A stretch of 64,000 bases of DNA from the NCBI GenBank assembly GCA_963691715.1, contig OY829281.1, positions 3,038,001 to 3,102,000 of the forward strand, read 5' to 3'. The stretch is from HXMU1420-13 sp963691715 (GTDB lineage: Bacteria > Bacteroidota > Rhodothermia > Balneolales > Balneolaceae). The notes beneath the pieces were generated by a model, which was given only the letters and a program-made list of their open reading frames with translations, was not told the origin of the DNA and searched no databases. Positions within the stretch are counted from its first letter, which is position 1. Each line of letters starts with the position of its first letter. Positions 55,368 through 63,808 of the stretch are shown here, piece by piece. A program made the position numbers and the translations under genes.

Positions 55368-57728
55368 TTAAAAATTAACCACAATACCAACAGACGGTAA
55401 TATTGTAGCTTCAGACTTTAGATTAACTTGTATTAATTCTTGTGGTTCTATGATGGTTCCATCGGTATTCCTTTTTAAACCAAATTGTGGTTCTTCGGAA
55501 GTTTTTTGTGCTAAAGCATTTTGAATTTCAAAAAAGAGATCAAGACTCCAATTGTTAAAACTCCATTTTTTATCTACTCTAAGATCAACTTGACTGAAAG
55601 GGTTTAGCCTTTGTTCTCCTATTCTAGTGAAATCGCGGATTAAGGCTGGATAGTTTGCAAGTGTTCGACTTTCATCTACTGGGGCGAATGGTGTTTTACC
55701 AAGATATCTGTACCGGGCACTCATTTCCCAATTATTACCGAGTTTGTATCCTCCAAGTAGAGAAATAAGTAGATTATTGTCCCATACCGATGAGGTATAT
55801 TCAGAGGTAAAACCATTAGTGAATTCACTTTTATAGATGGTAAATGCTGCTATACCATAGAAATTTCCGGTAAACTTTTGTTGAATTAGCAATTCAGTAC
55901 CAAACGTTCTACCGTCGCCATTACTTGTTACAGCTTCACTTCCAAGTACCTCAAATCCACCGCCTTTGTTAGCTAAGGAAACCTGATCACGAACGGAAAC
56001 AGGGTAGTTTCCATACTGTTTCCAGAATGCTTCTAGGGTAATCCTTGAGCTTTTATTGATGAGATATTCAATACCTAAAATGCCATGATCTGTACGTATA
56101 TATTTTGTGTTTTGATTTACAAATTTTCCAGAATTATCCTTAAATCCAAGTATGGTGTAAGGCGGTATTTTATAATATCTACCGAGAGAGCCGTTTAGAG
56201 TCCAGTTTCCATTTTTGGTAATTTTGTAAGAGTAAGAAACCCTTGGGCTTAAGGTGTTCCAAATATCGTTTCCAGATTTCATGAATGAATTTCCATCTAG
56301 TCGAATACCAACAGAAAAGGAATTTCGATTATTGATACTTCGAGAGGTTTGAAAAAATGCTCCATATTTATAAAAATGCATATTAGTATTGAAATTTGCA
56401 TTGTTCACTACATCGGTAGTAGCATTAGAATAATCTACATTTTGGATGGAGCCTCCATAGCTGGTAATCCATTCACCTAAAAATTTTGTAACATTCAATC
56501 GTAGTTTTATTTCTTGTTCTGTGGCATCATTTTGGAAGTAAAGCCCTTCTTGATTAACGTTGTCATTAAATTGGGAAAATTGATTTTCTAAACGGTTGGT
56601 ACTAAGGGTAAGTCGCATATTTCCAGATGCATCTTTAAATCGTCTACTCCATGTGGCTCCTACTGTATTTGATTTTTGCTTAATGACGGGAACTTGATCT
56701 TGAACGGCTTGTTGTTGGGGATCGAATTCATCTAAGCTATTTACCCTAAAATCATCAATTGAACCAATTCCTGTTACTAATAAGGTGTTATATGAATCAA
56801 TATTATGATTTACCTTGTACTGATAATCCCAGTAATCTGGGAGAATGGGTAATCCAATAGCATCAAAAATTAATTGCAGATAAGATCTACGAACAGAAGC
56901 GATATATGTGGTATTTGATTCTAAATTTTCACCTTTAAAAAGAGGGCCTTCTAAAGTAAATGCAGACTCGCTAGATCCTAACCTAAAATTACCTTGAAAG
57001 TTACGAGCGTTACCGTTGCGTTGATCAAACTGAAGAACTCCTGAAAGAACATTGTCATATTTAGCATCAAAAGAAGATGCTGAAAGAGTGACCCCCTCAA
57101 AAAAAGAAACATTTAGCAATCCTACTGGACCACCTGCGCTTCCTTGAGTGGAAAAATGATTGATATTTGGAATTTCAATTCCGTCTAAATAATAAACATT
57201 TTCATTTGGAGCTCCACCGCGTATAATAACGTCGTTTCTAAATCCGCCAACGGTACCACCTACTCCAGGTAAAGTTTGAACCACTTTTGCAATATCGTTA
57301 TTTCCACCAGGGTAAGCAGCCACTTCTTCCTGACTTAAATTCTGAATTGAAAGTGGTGTAGTTTGTAATTTTTCAAATGGATTTGGAGTAATTATAAGTT
57401 CGTCTAATAGTAAAGCATCTTCTTGAAGGTTAAAATTAATATCAATATTACCTTCTGAACGAATAATGATATTGAATTTTGTTGTTGCTATATATCCAAT
57501 AAATGAAACAGTGATGTTATAGGACTTTGCTGGAATGTTTCTAATAAAGTATCGACCATCATCATTTGTTGCACTACCTATGGTAGTGCCTTCCAAAATA
57601 ACTGTAGCACCTATTAATGGTTCCCCAGTTTTCGCATCGGAAACTGTTCCGGATAACACTCCGGTTTGGCTGTAAATTTCATTCTGAAGAAGGACTAAAA
57701 CAAAAATGAATAATAGAAAGTAACGCAT
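55368..57728 (-). CDS. TonB-dependent receptor with N-terminal CarboxypepD_reg domain
   Basis: Signal peptide, then a carboxypeptidase-regulatory-like beta-sandwich (about 24-105; GVLSGTVSDAKTGEPLIGA), plug domain (about 115-230; VIIRGGAPNENVYYLDGI) and 22-stranded barrel to the end. It is an outer-membrane energy-coupled receptor for some large or scarce ligand; the class resembles SusC/receptor-type proteins, but no SusD partner is adjacent. The length of 786 residues is normal. The ligand is not predictable. The gene upstream is a divergent PfkB kinase. Confidence 0.93.
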   Translation of the reverse strand: MRYFLLFIFVLVLLQNEIYSQTGVLSGTVSDAKTGEPLIGATVILEGTTIGSATNDDGRYFIRNIPAKSYNITVSFIGYIATTKFNIIIRSEGNIDINFNLQEDALLLDELIITPNPFEKLQTTPLSIQNLSQEEVAAYPGGNNDIAKVVQTLPGVGGTVGGFRNDVIIRGGAPNENVYYLDGIEIPNINHFSTQGSAGGPVGLLNVSFFEGVTLSASSFDAKYDNVLSGVLQFDQRNGNARNFQGNFRLGSSESAFTLEGPLFKGENLESNTTYIASVRRSYLQLIFDAIGLPILPDYWDYQYKVNHNIDSYNTLLVTGIGSIDDFRVNSLDEFDPQQQAVQDQVPVIKQKSNTVGATWSRRFKDASGNMRLTLSTNRLENQFSQFNDNVNQEGLYFQNDATEQEIKLRLNVTKFLGEWITSYGGSIQNVDYSNATTDVVNNANFNTNMHFYKYGAFFQTSRSINNRNSFSVGIRLDGNSFMKSGNDIWNTLSPRVSYSYKITKNGNWTLNGSLGRYYKIPPYTILGFKDNSGKFVNQNTKYIRTDHGILGIEYLINKSSRITLEAFWKQYGNYPVSVRDQVSLANKGGGFEVLGSEAVTSNGDGRTFGTELLIQQKFTGNFYGIAAFTIYKSEFTNGFTSEYTSSVWDNNLLISLLGGYKLGNNWEMSARYRYLGKTPFAPVDESRTLANYPALIRDFTRIGEQRLNPFSQVDLRVDKKWSFNNWSLDLFFEIQNALAQKTSEEPQFGLKRNTDGTIIEPQELIQVNLKSEATILPSVGIVVNF

Positions 57729-57929
57729 TTATTTTATCGGGATTAATGGATTTGTTAACCAATAATAAAGAACCAACACTCCCTAATTTACATTAATTAA
57801 GATATGGTTTTGAAATACAACAATTGAATCTCCAAATTTTTAGAATTAGCCTTAATTGTATACTATTCATAAATACACTTAAATAAGAAACTAGAAAGTG
57901 AATCTTAGCTAATGAGAGGAGGGTAAAAA

Positions 57930-58817
57930 ATGAAGTACAAAAAAGTTGTATGTATTGGGGAGGTTTTATGGGACTCATTTACAGATGGTATGTTTCTGGG
58001 AGGTGCTCCACTAAATGTAGCAGTGAATCTAGCGCATCTCGGAATTGATGTATCACTAATAAGTGCTGTTGGTAATGATCGACTTGGTAAAGATGCTATA
58101 AAGGAGATGAAATCAAAAAAATTAACCACGACTCACATACAGATATCTGAGCAACCAACGGGTCTTGTTGATGTAAAATTGGATGAACTGGGAACCCCAC
58201 AATATGTGATACATAAACATAGGGCATGGGATAATATAGCATTAACGGATGCTGCTACTTTAGAGCTTAAATCGGCAGATATTCTTGTTTTTGGAAGCTT
58301 AAGTTTTAGGGGTAATGTTTCGGAGGCAACCATAAAATCAATGTTAAAAGCATTTAAAGGGTTAAAGATTTTAGATGTAAATTTCAGAAAACCACATTAC
58401 AACAAGCCATTAATTGAAGAATTATTAGGTTTTGCTGATTTTTTGAAAGTAAATGGCGATGAACTTCAAGAAATCACTCAGTGGTTTGGACTAGATGAAG
58501 AATATCATTCATCCATTCCAAAAATTTGTACAATGTATGGTGTTAAACATGCAATTATTACATTAGGAGAGCAAGGAGCCATTTTATATTCCAAGGGGCA
58601 ATTTTATGATCATCCTCGATATAAAGTAGAAGTAAAAGATACAGTTGGAGCTGGTGATGCTTTTCTTGCAGGTGTTATTTACAGCCTCATGAACCAAAAA
58701 TCACCTAAAGAGCTTCTAGCTTTTGCAAATGCAATGGGAGCATATGTTTCAGCTAATGATGGAGCTACCCCGATAATATCTTTGCAAAAGATAATTGAAA
58801 AATTTGACTTGGAATAA
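57930..58817 (+). CDS. PfkB-family sugar kinase (fructokinase-like)
   Basis: The ribokinase/PfkB fold with the N-terminal GGAPLNVAVNLAHLG motif and the ATP-site signature DTVGAGDAF (237-245, catalytic Asp243). The length of 295 residues matches bacterial fructokinases, phosphorylating fructose or a similar sugar. It is divergent from the TonB-dependent receptor with a 201-bp gap. A GAGGAGG-like ribosome site precedes the ATG, unusually strong for this sequence. Confidence 0.9.
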   Translation: MKYKKVVCIGEVLWDSFTDGMFLGGAPLNVAVNLAHLGIDVSLISAVGNDRLGKDAIKEMKSKKLTTTHIQISEQPTGLVDVKLDELGTPQYVIHKHRAWDNIALTDAATLELKSADILVFGSLSFRGNVSEATIKSMLKAFKGLKILDVNFRKPHYNKPLIEELLGFADFLKVNGDELQEITQWFGLDEEYHSSIPKICTMYGVKHAIITLGEQGAILYSKGQFYDHPRYKVEVKDTVGAGDAFLAGVIYSLMNQKSPKELLAFANAMGAYVSANDGATPIISLQKIIEKFDLE

Positions 58818-58884
58818 GGTATAAGTAGCATTTCGGAACGGCTTATCAGAATTTCTATTTATAGTATTAGATAATTAAGTGATT

Positions 58885-60309
58885 ATGAAAACGATATTAC
58901 TTACGGGTGCCACTGGATACATAGGGAAGAGATTGCTTCCCGTACTTTTAAGAGAGGGAAACAACGTGATATGTTGTGTTCGTGATAGAAATAGAATGTT
59001 ACTTCCAGAAGGTTATGATAATCAACTTTCCATCATCGAACTTGATTTTTTAAATCCCGATACACTTCCAAAAATCCCAAAGAATATCGATGTTGCTTAT
59101 TATTTAATGCATTCAATGTCTGCCTCATCCGATCATGAAAACCTAGAAGTAAAGGTAGCACATAGTTTTAAAGAGGCGATGAAACGTACAACTGTGCAAC
59201 AGGTTATCTATTTAAGTGGAATCGTTAATGAAGAAAAACTTTCAAAACATTTAGAATCAAGAAAACGAGTTGAAGGTATATTACAAACAGGAACGTTTAA
59301 TTTAACAACTCTACGAGCTGGAATCATTGTAGGATCAGGGAGTGCATCATTCGAAATTATACGCGATTTAGTGGAAAAACTTCCGGTTATGATTGCTCCT
59401 AAATGGTTAAATACTAAATGCCAACCCATAGGAATCAGGGATGTAATTACGTTTTTGAAACGATCACTTCTAAATGAAAATCTGTACAATAAACATTTTG
59501 ATATTGCTGGACCAGATATATTAACCTATAAAGAAATGTTATATGGGTTTGCTAAAGTAAGAGGATTAAAACGTTGGATTCTTACTGTGCCTGTGATGAC
59601 TCCCAGATTATCTTCTTATTGGCTGTTTTTTGTTACTTCTACTTCTTACAACCTTGCTGTTGCATTAGTTAATAGTATGAAAATTAATGTGGTCGCTTCA
59701 TCAAATGAAATATGTACACTATTAGAACATCAGCCTGCAAGCTATGAAACATCACTTGAAAGAGCTTTCTTAAGAATTGAGCAAAATGCTGTGATTTCAA
59801 GTTGGAAAGATTCATTAATTAGTGGAAGATTTAAAGATAATCTCTCAGAATATATCAAAGTACCTGAATACGGGTGCTTTAGAGATTATCGGTCTACAGA
59901 TATTGTACATGAAGAAGATACCATACATAGAATTTGGTCTATTGGTGGTACCACTGGGTGGTATTATGCAAATTGGTTATGGGAAATTAGAGGATTCATT
60001 GATAAACTTTGGGGCGGAGTAGGGCTTAGGCGAGGAAGAACTAACCCTGACCATATTGAAGCTGGAGATGCGTTAGATTTTTGGAGAGTCTTGTATGCAG
60101 ATAAGGAAAAAAGGCGATTACTATTATTTGCTGAAATGAAAGTTCCGGGAGAAGCATGGCTTGAATTTGAAATTAAAAACAATAAACTTTATCAAAGAGC
60201 TACCTTTCGCCCAAAGGGAGTTCAAGGTAGGTTATATTGGTACTCGGTATATATTTTCCACGGTTTTGTATTTAATGGTATGCTGGCACATTTAGCTGGG
60301 AAAAAGTAA
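58885..60309 (+). CDS. NAD(P)-binding SDR-type protein with DUF2867 domain
   Basis: Residues 1-240 are an atypical SDR: cofactor motif TGATGYIGKR (about 8-17) and a substrate region with GIVNEEKLSKHLESRKRVE. The C-terminal part (about 330-476, including WSIGGTTGWYYANWLWEIRGFI, DALDFWRV) is the DUF2867 domain typical of this two-domain family. The enzymatic role is not established. An ATG at 58885 is used; the GTG at 58879 is an alternative. No cotranscribed neighbour is evident except the PfkB kinase 67 bp upstream. Confidence 0.85.
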   Translation: MKTILLTGATGYIGKRLLPVLLREGNNVICCVRDRNRMLLPEGYDNQLSIIELDFLNPDTLPKIPKNIDVAYYLMHSMSASSDHENLEVKVAHSFKEAMKRTTVQQVIYLSGIVNEEKLSKHLESRKRVEGILQTGTFNLTTLRAGIIVGSGSASFEIIRDLVEKLPVMIAPKWLNTKCQPIGIRDVITFLKRSLLNENLYNKHFDIAGPDILTYKEMLYGFAKVRGLKRWILTVPVMTPRLSSYWLFFVTSTSYNLAVALVNSMKINVVASSNEICTLLEHQPASYETSLERAFLRIEQNAVISSWKDSLISGRFKDNLSEYIKVPEYGCFRDYRSTDIVHEEDTIHRIWSIGGTTGWYYANWLWEIRGFIDKLWGGVGLRRGRTNPDHIEAGDALDFWRVLYADKEKRRLLLFAEMKVPGEAWLEFEIKNNKLYQRATFRPKGVQGRLYWYSVYIFHGFVFNGMLAHLAGKK

Positions 60310-60424
60310 AAAATGCAGATTTGAAATTTTTTCATTTTGTTAAAAAACACTAATCGTAAATCTATTAAAGATTTTTCTTACATTGAGTAAAATAAATATT
60401 CGAGAGTTTAATTTTAATGTTGCC

Positions 60425-60826
60425 ATGTCAGATAATTCCATAAACAATTCGTTCAACTCTAGAAGGGGAGTACATTCATTAAATAGCATTAATAAAGATT
60501 TAGCCAATCAAAATGAAAAAATTTCAACGGGGAAAAAAGTTAATAGTGCCGAGAAAGATTCAATATCAATTAGTAAGTCTGCTAAATTAAGAAGTCAGAT
60601 TGTATCCATGGAGCAAACGCTTGCATCCACTCATTCAGAAATGAAAGAAGATCGATTAGCAAACGAGTTAATATCTTTAGCATCAGCAAATAGTACTATT
60701 ATTGATACCGACATGGCGAAAGAACAATCTGAAAATATTCGTCAATTCATTCTCCAAAAAACAGCAACGGCATCGATGGCTCAAGCTAATCTCGAATTTG
60801 GGAAATTATTCAAATCGATTGGATGA
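60425..60826 (+). CDS. miniature flagellin-like protein (133 aa)
   Basis: The N-terminal half resembles the flagellin D0/D1 helix (GVHSLNSINKDLANQNEKIS, GKKVNSAEKDSISIS, KLRSQIVSMEQ). The C-terminal half resembles the flagellin C-terminal helix (ANSTIIDTDMAKEQSENIRQ, FILQKTATASMAQANLEF). The middle, normally 150-300 residues or more, is absent, and no flagellar assembly gene is in the window. An ATG at 60425 is preferred to the TTG at 60383 because it begins near the usual MSDNS-like N-terminus. It could be a flagellin-derived or convergent helical protein. Function unknown. Confidence 0.55.
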   Translation: MSDNSINNSFNSRRGVHSLNSINKDLANQNEKISTGKKVNSAEKDSISISKSAKLRSQIVSMEQTLASTHSEMKEDRLANELISLASANSTIIDTDMAKEQSENIRQFILQKTATASMAQANLEFGKLFKSIG

Positions 60827-61029
60827 TACTTTATAGCCTTTAGGAGTACTCTATAATCTATCCGTGAGTAAGGTGATATTTAATTGGAAGAATAGGTTTA
60901 TTCTACTAAAAGATACGCCATAGTTAAATTCGGTGATGATAGTGGAAATTAACCTCTAAATGAAAAGGGATAATACCTTTTCTAACTAATCATATTAACG
61001 AAGAATAAGTAGTACTACATTTTTAAAGT

Positions 61030-61066
61030 ATAAAAAAAGCCTGAGATCAATTAAGAAATCAGGCTT
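61030..61066 (-). terminator. minus-strand terminator next to the tRNA-like fragment
   Basis: On the minus strand AAGCCTGA/TCAGGCTT (plus 61037-61066) is followed by a run of T (plus-strand A run 61032-61038). Its position just past the tRNA-like 3' end fits the native terminator of a tRNA gene that has been interrupted. Confidence 0.7.
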
Positions 61067-61082
61067 GTACCGCGGGCCGAAC
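61067..61082 (-). other. tRNA 3'-end-like fragment, candidate attachment-site half
   Basis: On the minus strand GTTCGGCCCGCGGTAC resembles the T-loop/acceptor end of a bacterial tRNA, immediately followed by an intact terminator. Upstream of it (to the right in the window) there is no tRNA body; instead the integrase region starts. This is what is left when an element integrates into a tRNA 3' end. Which tRNA is not determinable, and resemblance over 16 bases may be chance. Confidence 0.4.
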
Positions 61083-61191
61083 ATAGGTTATGTAATTTAT
61101 TTCATTTAGATGGTGTTACATGATGCTCACAAATACATTAATTTATCTGGAGTTGTAATTGAAAGTGATAAACATCCTTCAATTACTTGAA

Positions 61192-61212
61192 ATGTTCTAC
61201 CCATGTTCTACC
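61192..61212. repeat. tandem ATGTTCTACC repeat just before the integrase start
   Basis: ATGTTCTACC occurs at 61192-61201 and 61203-61212, an 11-bp period, four bases before the preferred ATG at 61217. Such helically phased repeats are typical of integrase arm-type or autoregulatory sites; here that is inference. They also fall inside the frame if the TTG at 61187 is the real start. Confidence 0.4.
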
Positions 61213-61216
61213 AACT

Positions 61217-62434
61217 ATGAAACCTTCCTACATTTTATTCATTCGCAAAGACAAACTTAACAACTCTGGAAAGGCACCAATCTTTTTGAGAGTTACCTAC
61301 AGCAGAAAGAAGAGCCTTTACTTTACAGGTATTCGAGTTCAACCAAAATTTTGGAATCCAGATAAAAGAGAGGTTCGTAGAAGTCATCCTGCCTACAAGA
61401 CATTAAACAAACAGTTCGAACAACTATTGTTCAAGGCTCAAGAGATTGGCTTTAAGTTTGAAAAGCAAAAAAAAATATCTGCTAGTAAAATTGTGGATAG
61501 ACTAAAAGGAGTGAATCCTGAAAATTTTTTTTCTTATGCAGAAGACTATTGCAAAAGATTAGAAAGAACTGGGGCTATTCGTAGAAAGAAACAAACGTAT
61601 GTGCTTATTAATAAACTCAAACGAATGGTAAAATCAGACTATTTAGAATTAACAGTCTTAACCCCTGCTTTTCTTGAAGATTTTGAAATCTTTTTAAAAA
61701 ATGACATTGGTAATGCACAAAATACTATTGTAAAAGATATGGAGCGTTTTAAGATGATTGTTTGTGATGCAATGGTAAACGAAGTTATTGATAAGAACCC
61801 CTTTGAAAACTATAAAATCCCACCAAGGCAATTGAGTAAGAAAGAAGCATTAAGCCTAGAGCAGATTTTTGATATCCAAAAACTTGAACTTGAAAAGGGT
61901 GGAAGGCTATTTCATTCAAGAAACTATTTTCTTTTTTCATTCTACAATGCTGGGATCAGATTCGGTGACTTATGTAAATTGAAATGGGATAATATTCAAG
62001 ATGGTAGACTTCGATATCTAATGAGGAAGTCAGAAAATAATACAAGCCCAAAATGGAAAAATATTCGCTTGAATAAGCAGAGTCTTGAAATCTTGGATTA
62101 CTACATTAATAATAATAACCACAGCAGTTATATCTTCCCTTTATTTGAAGACCAAATTGATTACAGCTCGCCAGTTGTATACGATCGAGAAAAGAGTCGT
62201 GTTAACTCGCTGACTAATCTAGACCTTAGAAAAATTGCTAAACTAGCTGGTATCGAAACCCATATTTCTTTTCATGTATCTAGGCATTCCTTTGCAAGAC
62301 ATGCAGCTAATATGGGGATGAATATGTATGCTATCTCTAATGCATTAGCTCACTCTAATTTAAAGACTACTCAGACGTATCTTAAAAGCTTCGATGAAGA
62401 CTTACTCGACCGAGAAATGGAACAATTATTTTAA
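61217..62434 (+). CDS. tyrosine recombinase / phage-type integrase
   Basis: Site-specific recombinase for integration of a mobile element. It has an N-terminal arm-type DNA-binding domain (about 1-90), a SAM-like core-binding domain (about 90-200) and the catalytic domain with Arg in YNAGIRFGDLCKLKW, Lys in LMRKSENNTSPKW, HVSRHSFARH and LAHSNLKTTQTYL, the Tyr being nucleophile. All are as expected, so it appears intact. The ATG at 61217 matches the usual Bacteroidota start MKPSYILFIRKDK. It lies beside a tRNA-like fragment. Confidence 0.93.
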   Translation: MKPSYILFIRKDKLNNSGKAPIFLRVTYSRKKSLYFTGIRVQPKFWNPDKREVRRSHPAYKTLNKQFEQLLFKAQEIGFKFEKQKKISASKIVDRLKGVNPENFFSYAEDYCKRLERTGAIRRKKQTYVLINKLKRMVKSDYLELTVLTPAFLEDFEIFLKNDIGNAQNTIVKDMERFKMIVCDAMVNEVIDKNPFENYKIPPRQLSKKEALSLEQIFDIQKLELEKGGRLFHSRNYFLFSFYNAGIRFGDLCKLKWDNIQDGRLRYLMRKSENNTSPKWKNIRLNKQSLEILDYYINNNNHSSYIFPLFEDQIDYSSPVVYDREKSRVNSLTNLDLRKIAKLAGIETHISFHVSRHSFARHAANMGMNMYAISNALAHSNLKTTQTYLKSFDEDLLDREMEQLF

Positions 62435-62759
62435 GTGGATTTTAGCACATTCTAGGATAAATTAATTAAAATAAAGTTGTTCAAATCATAACGTAGAGCT
62501 AGAATCCAAAATGTGGGCATAAGCATGGTAAAAGGTGGTTAAAAGTTCGGTGAAAACAGAGAGGTTTTGAACAAATTATCTAGAACAAAGAGGGGTAGTA
62601 TCATAATAATGAGGGGTATTGCTTCTGGTGATTGAACTGTAACATATGTTAAGGTTAAAAACCCCTCCGTATACAAATTATGCTAATTGTAGGTGGTGCT
62701 TAGATACTTGAAAAAGTATGCCCCTTTAGTTACGTTCTCATTTAGTTTAAAGGTGAAAA
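62435..62759. promoter_or_regulatory. gene-free 325 bp between integrase and 348-aa gene, with repeat motifs
   Basis: No ORF with support lies here. It contains two GAGGGGTA direct repeats (62590-62597 and 62611-62618), an inverted ACCCCTC (62661-62667) and a perfect 12-bp palindrome TAACATATGTTA (62640-62651). These sit 90-170 bp upstream of the gene at 62760 and suggest a regulated promoter for the downstream genes. A ribosome site AAGGTG lies 8 bp before the ATG at 62760. No regulator is identified. Confidence 0.35.
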
Positions 62760-63806
62760 ATGAGAAAAAAGCAAATTGAACAAGAAATAAACAAGTATGG
62801 GGCAAAATTTTTTGAAGCTGTAAGGCAAACAATCATCGATAGAGCGACTGAACCCCTTTCTTATAATCCTGAAGAACATAAAAACAACAAGGATAAGTTG
62901 ATTCATAAAGTGGATAAACTCTCTAAAATATCTGAGTATAATGCTTCCATCGGCATTGATGATCTATGGAAATTGATGTATGAGCTTATTTTTTATTCTG
63001 GGACTAGAGCTAAAAAAGCAAGTGATGAGATTGAATCATTCGAAAAATACAGTGTTTTTTCTGATTTCCGAAAACTAGTACATAGGGATTGGAATTTTGA
63101 CAAGAAAGAATGGGTGAAGTTCCGAAAATACTATAAGAATATTTATGGTTCTAGCTGGTTAAAGCATATTATTAACAACAAGAATGCAAGATTACTTTAC
63201 AAAACCCATTTTAAAAATACAGGTATCAAAGCATTTCAATTAATGACTAAAACGGGTGAATTTAAAGGAATTAAGTTTTCTGCGATGGAAGATAAGATGG
63301 TTAAGTATATTACGGTGGCTAAACATCTTTTTGATAAAGAGAATTCTTGTCCTGGCATACCAATACTTGAGCAATTTACTGGACCAAATTATAAATTTGA
63401 AGATTATCGTTTTTGGGGCATTCATTGTCAGTTTGCCTATTTATTGGGAGAAATTACTGCATTTCACCTTATGATGGACTTGGGTTTTAATACAGTTAAA
63501 CCAGATAGAGTACTTACGTATTTATTTTCTAAATTAGGCTGGTTAGAAGTATTTCCACCAGAAGTGACTAAAGAATATGTTAATAAGAACTATAATAACC
63601 CTAGAGTATGGAGGGATGTCATAGATAAGGCTTTGCATCTTAAAAAAGTTATCCCCGATCATTATTCCAATCCACTTCGGCAAATAGATATTTGGATTGT
63701 GAAGTACGGTCAAGAACCAGAAGATAGTTTTGGAATCACTAAAAACCTCCAAAAAGAATATCCAATTGAACAACTCTATAAAGACATTAAAAGCAGAATT
63801 AATTAA
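62760..63806 (+). CDS. unknown 348-aa protein with HhH-GPD DNA-glycosylase-like C-terminal motifs
   Basis: Residues 1-190 are mostly charged helices (KQIEQEINKYGAKFFEAVRQ, LWKLMYELIFYSGTRAKKAS, RKLVHRDWNFDKKEW) with no recognised domain. From about residue 220 a pattern recalls HhH-GPD base-excision glycosylases: LLGEITAFHLMMDLG, then VKPDRVLTYLFSKLG with Asp in the position of the catalytic Asp, and a final IDIWIVKYGQ. This is resemblance, not proof; the helix-hairpin-helix glycines are poorly preserved. It ends 2 bp before hsdM, so it is almost certainly co-transcribed with a type I restriction-modification system. There are no membrane segments. Confidence 0.5.
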   Translation: MRKKQIEQEINKYGAKFFEAVRQTIIDRATEPLSYNPEEHKNNKDKLIHKVDKLSKISEYNASIGIDDLWKLMYELIFYSGTRAKKASDEIESFEKYSVFSDFRKLVHRDWNFDKKEWVKFRKYYKNIYGSSWLKHIINNKNARLLYKTHFKNTGIKAFQLMTKTGEFKGIKFSAMEDKMVKYITVAKHLFDKENSCPGIPILEQFTGPNYKFEDYRFWGIHCQFAYLLGEITAFHLMMDLGFNTVKPDRVLTYLFSKLGWLEVFPPEVTKEYVNKNYNNPRVWRDVIDKALHLKKVIPDHYSNPLRQIDIWIVKYGQEPEDSFGITKNLQKEYPIEQLYKDIKSRIN

Positions 63807-63808
63807 CT

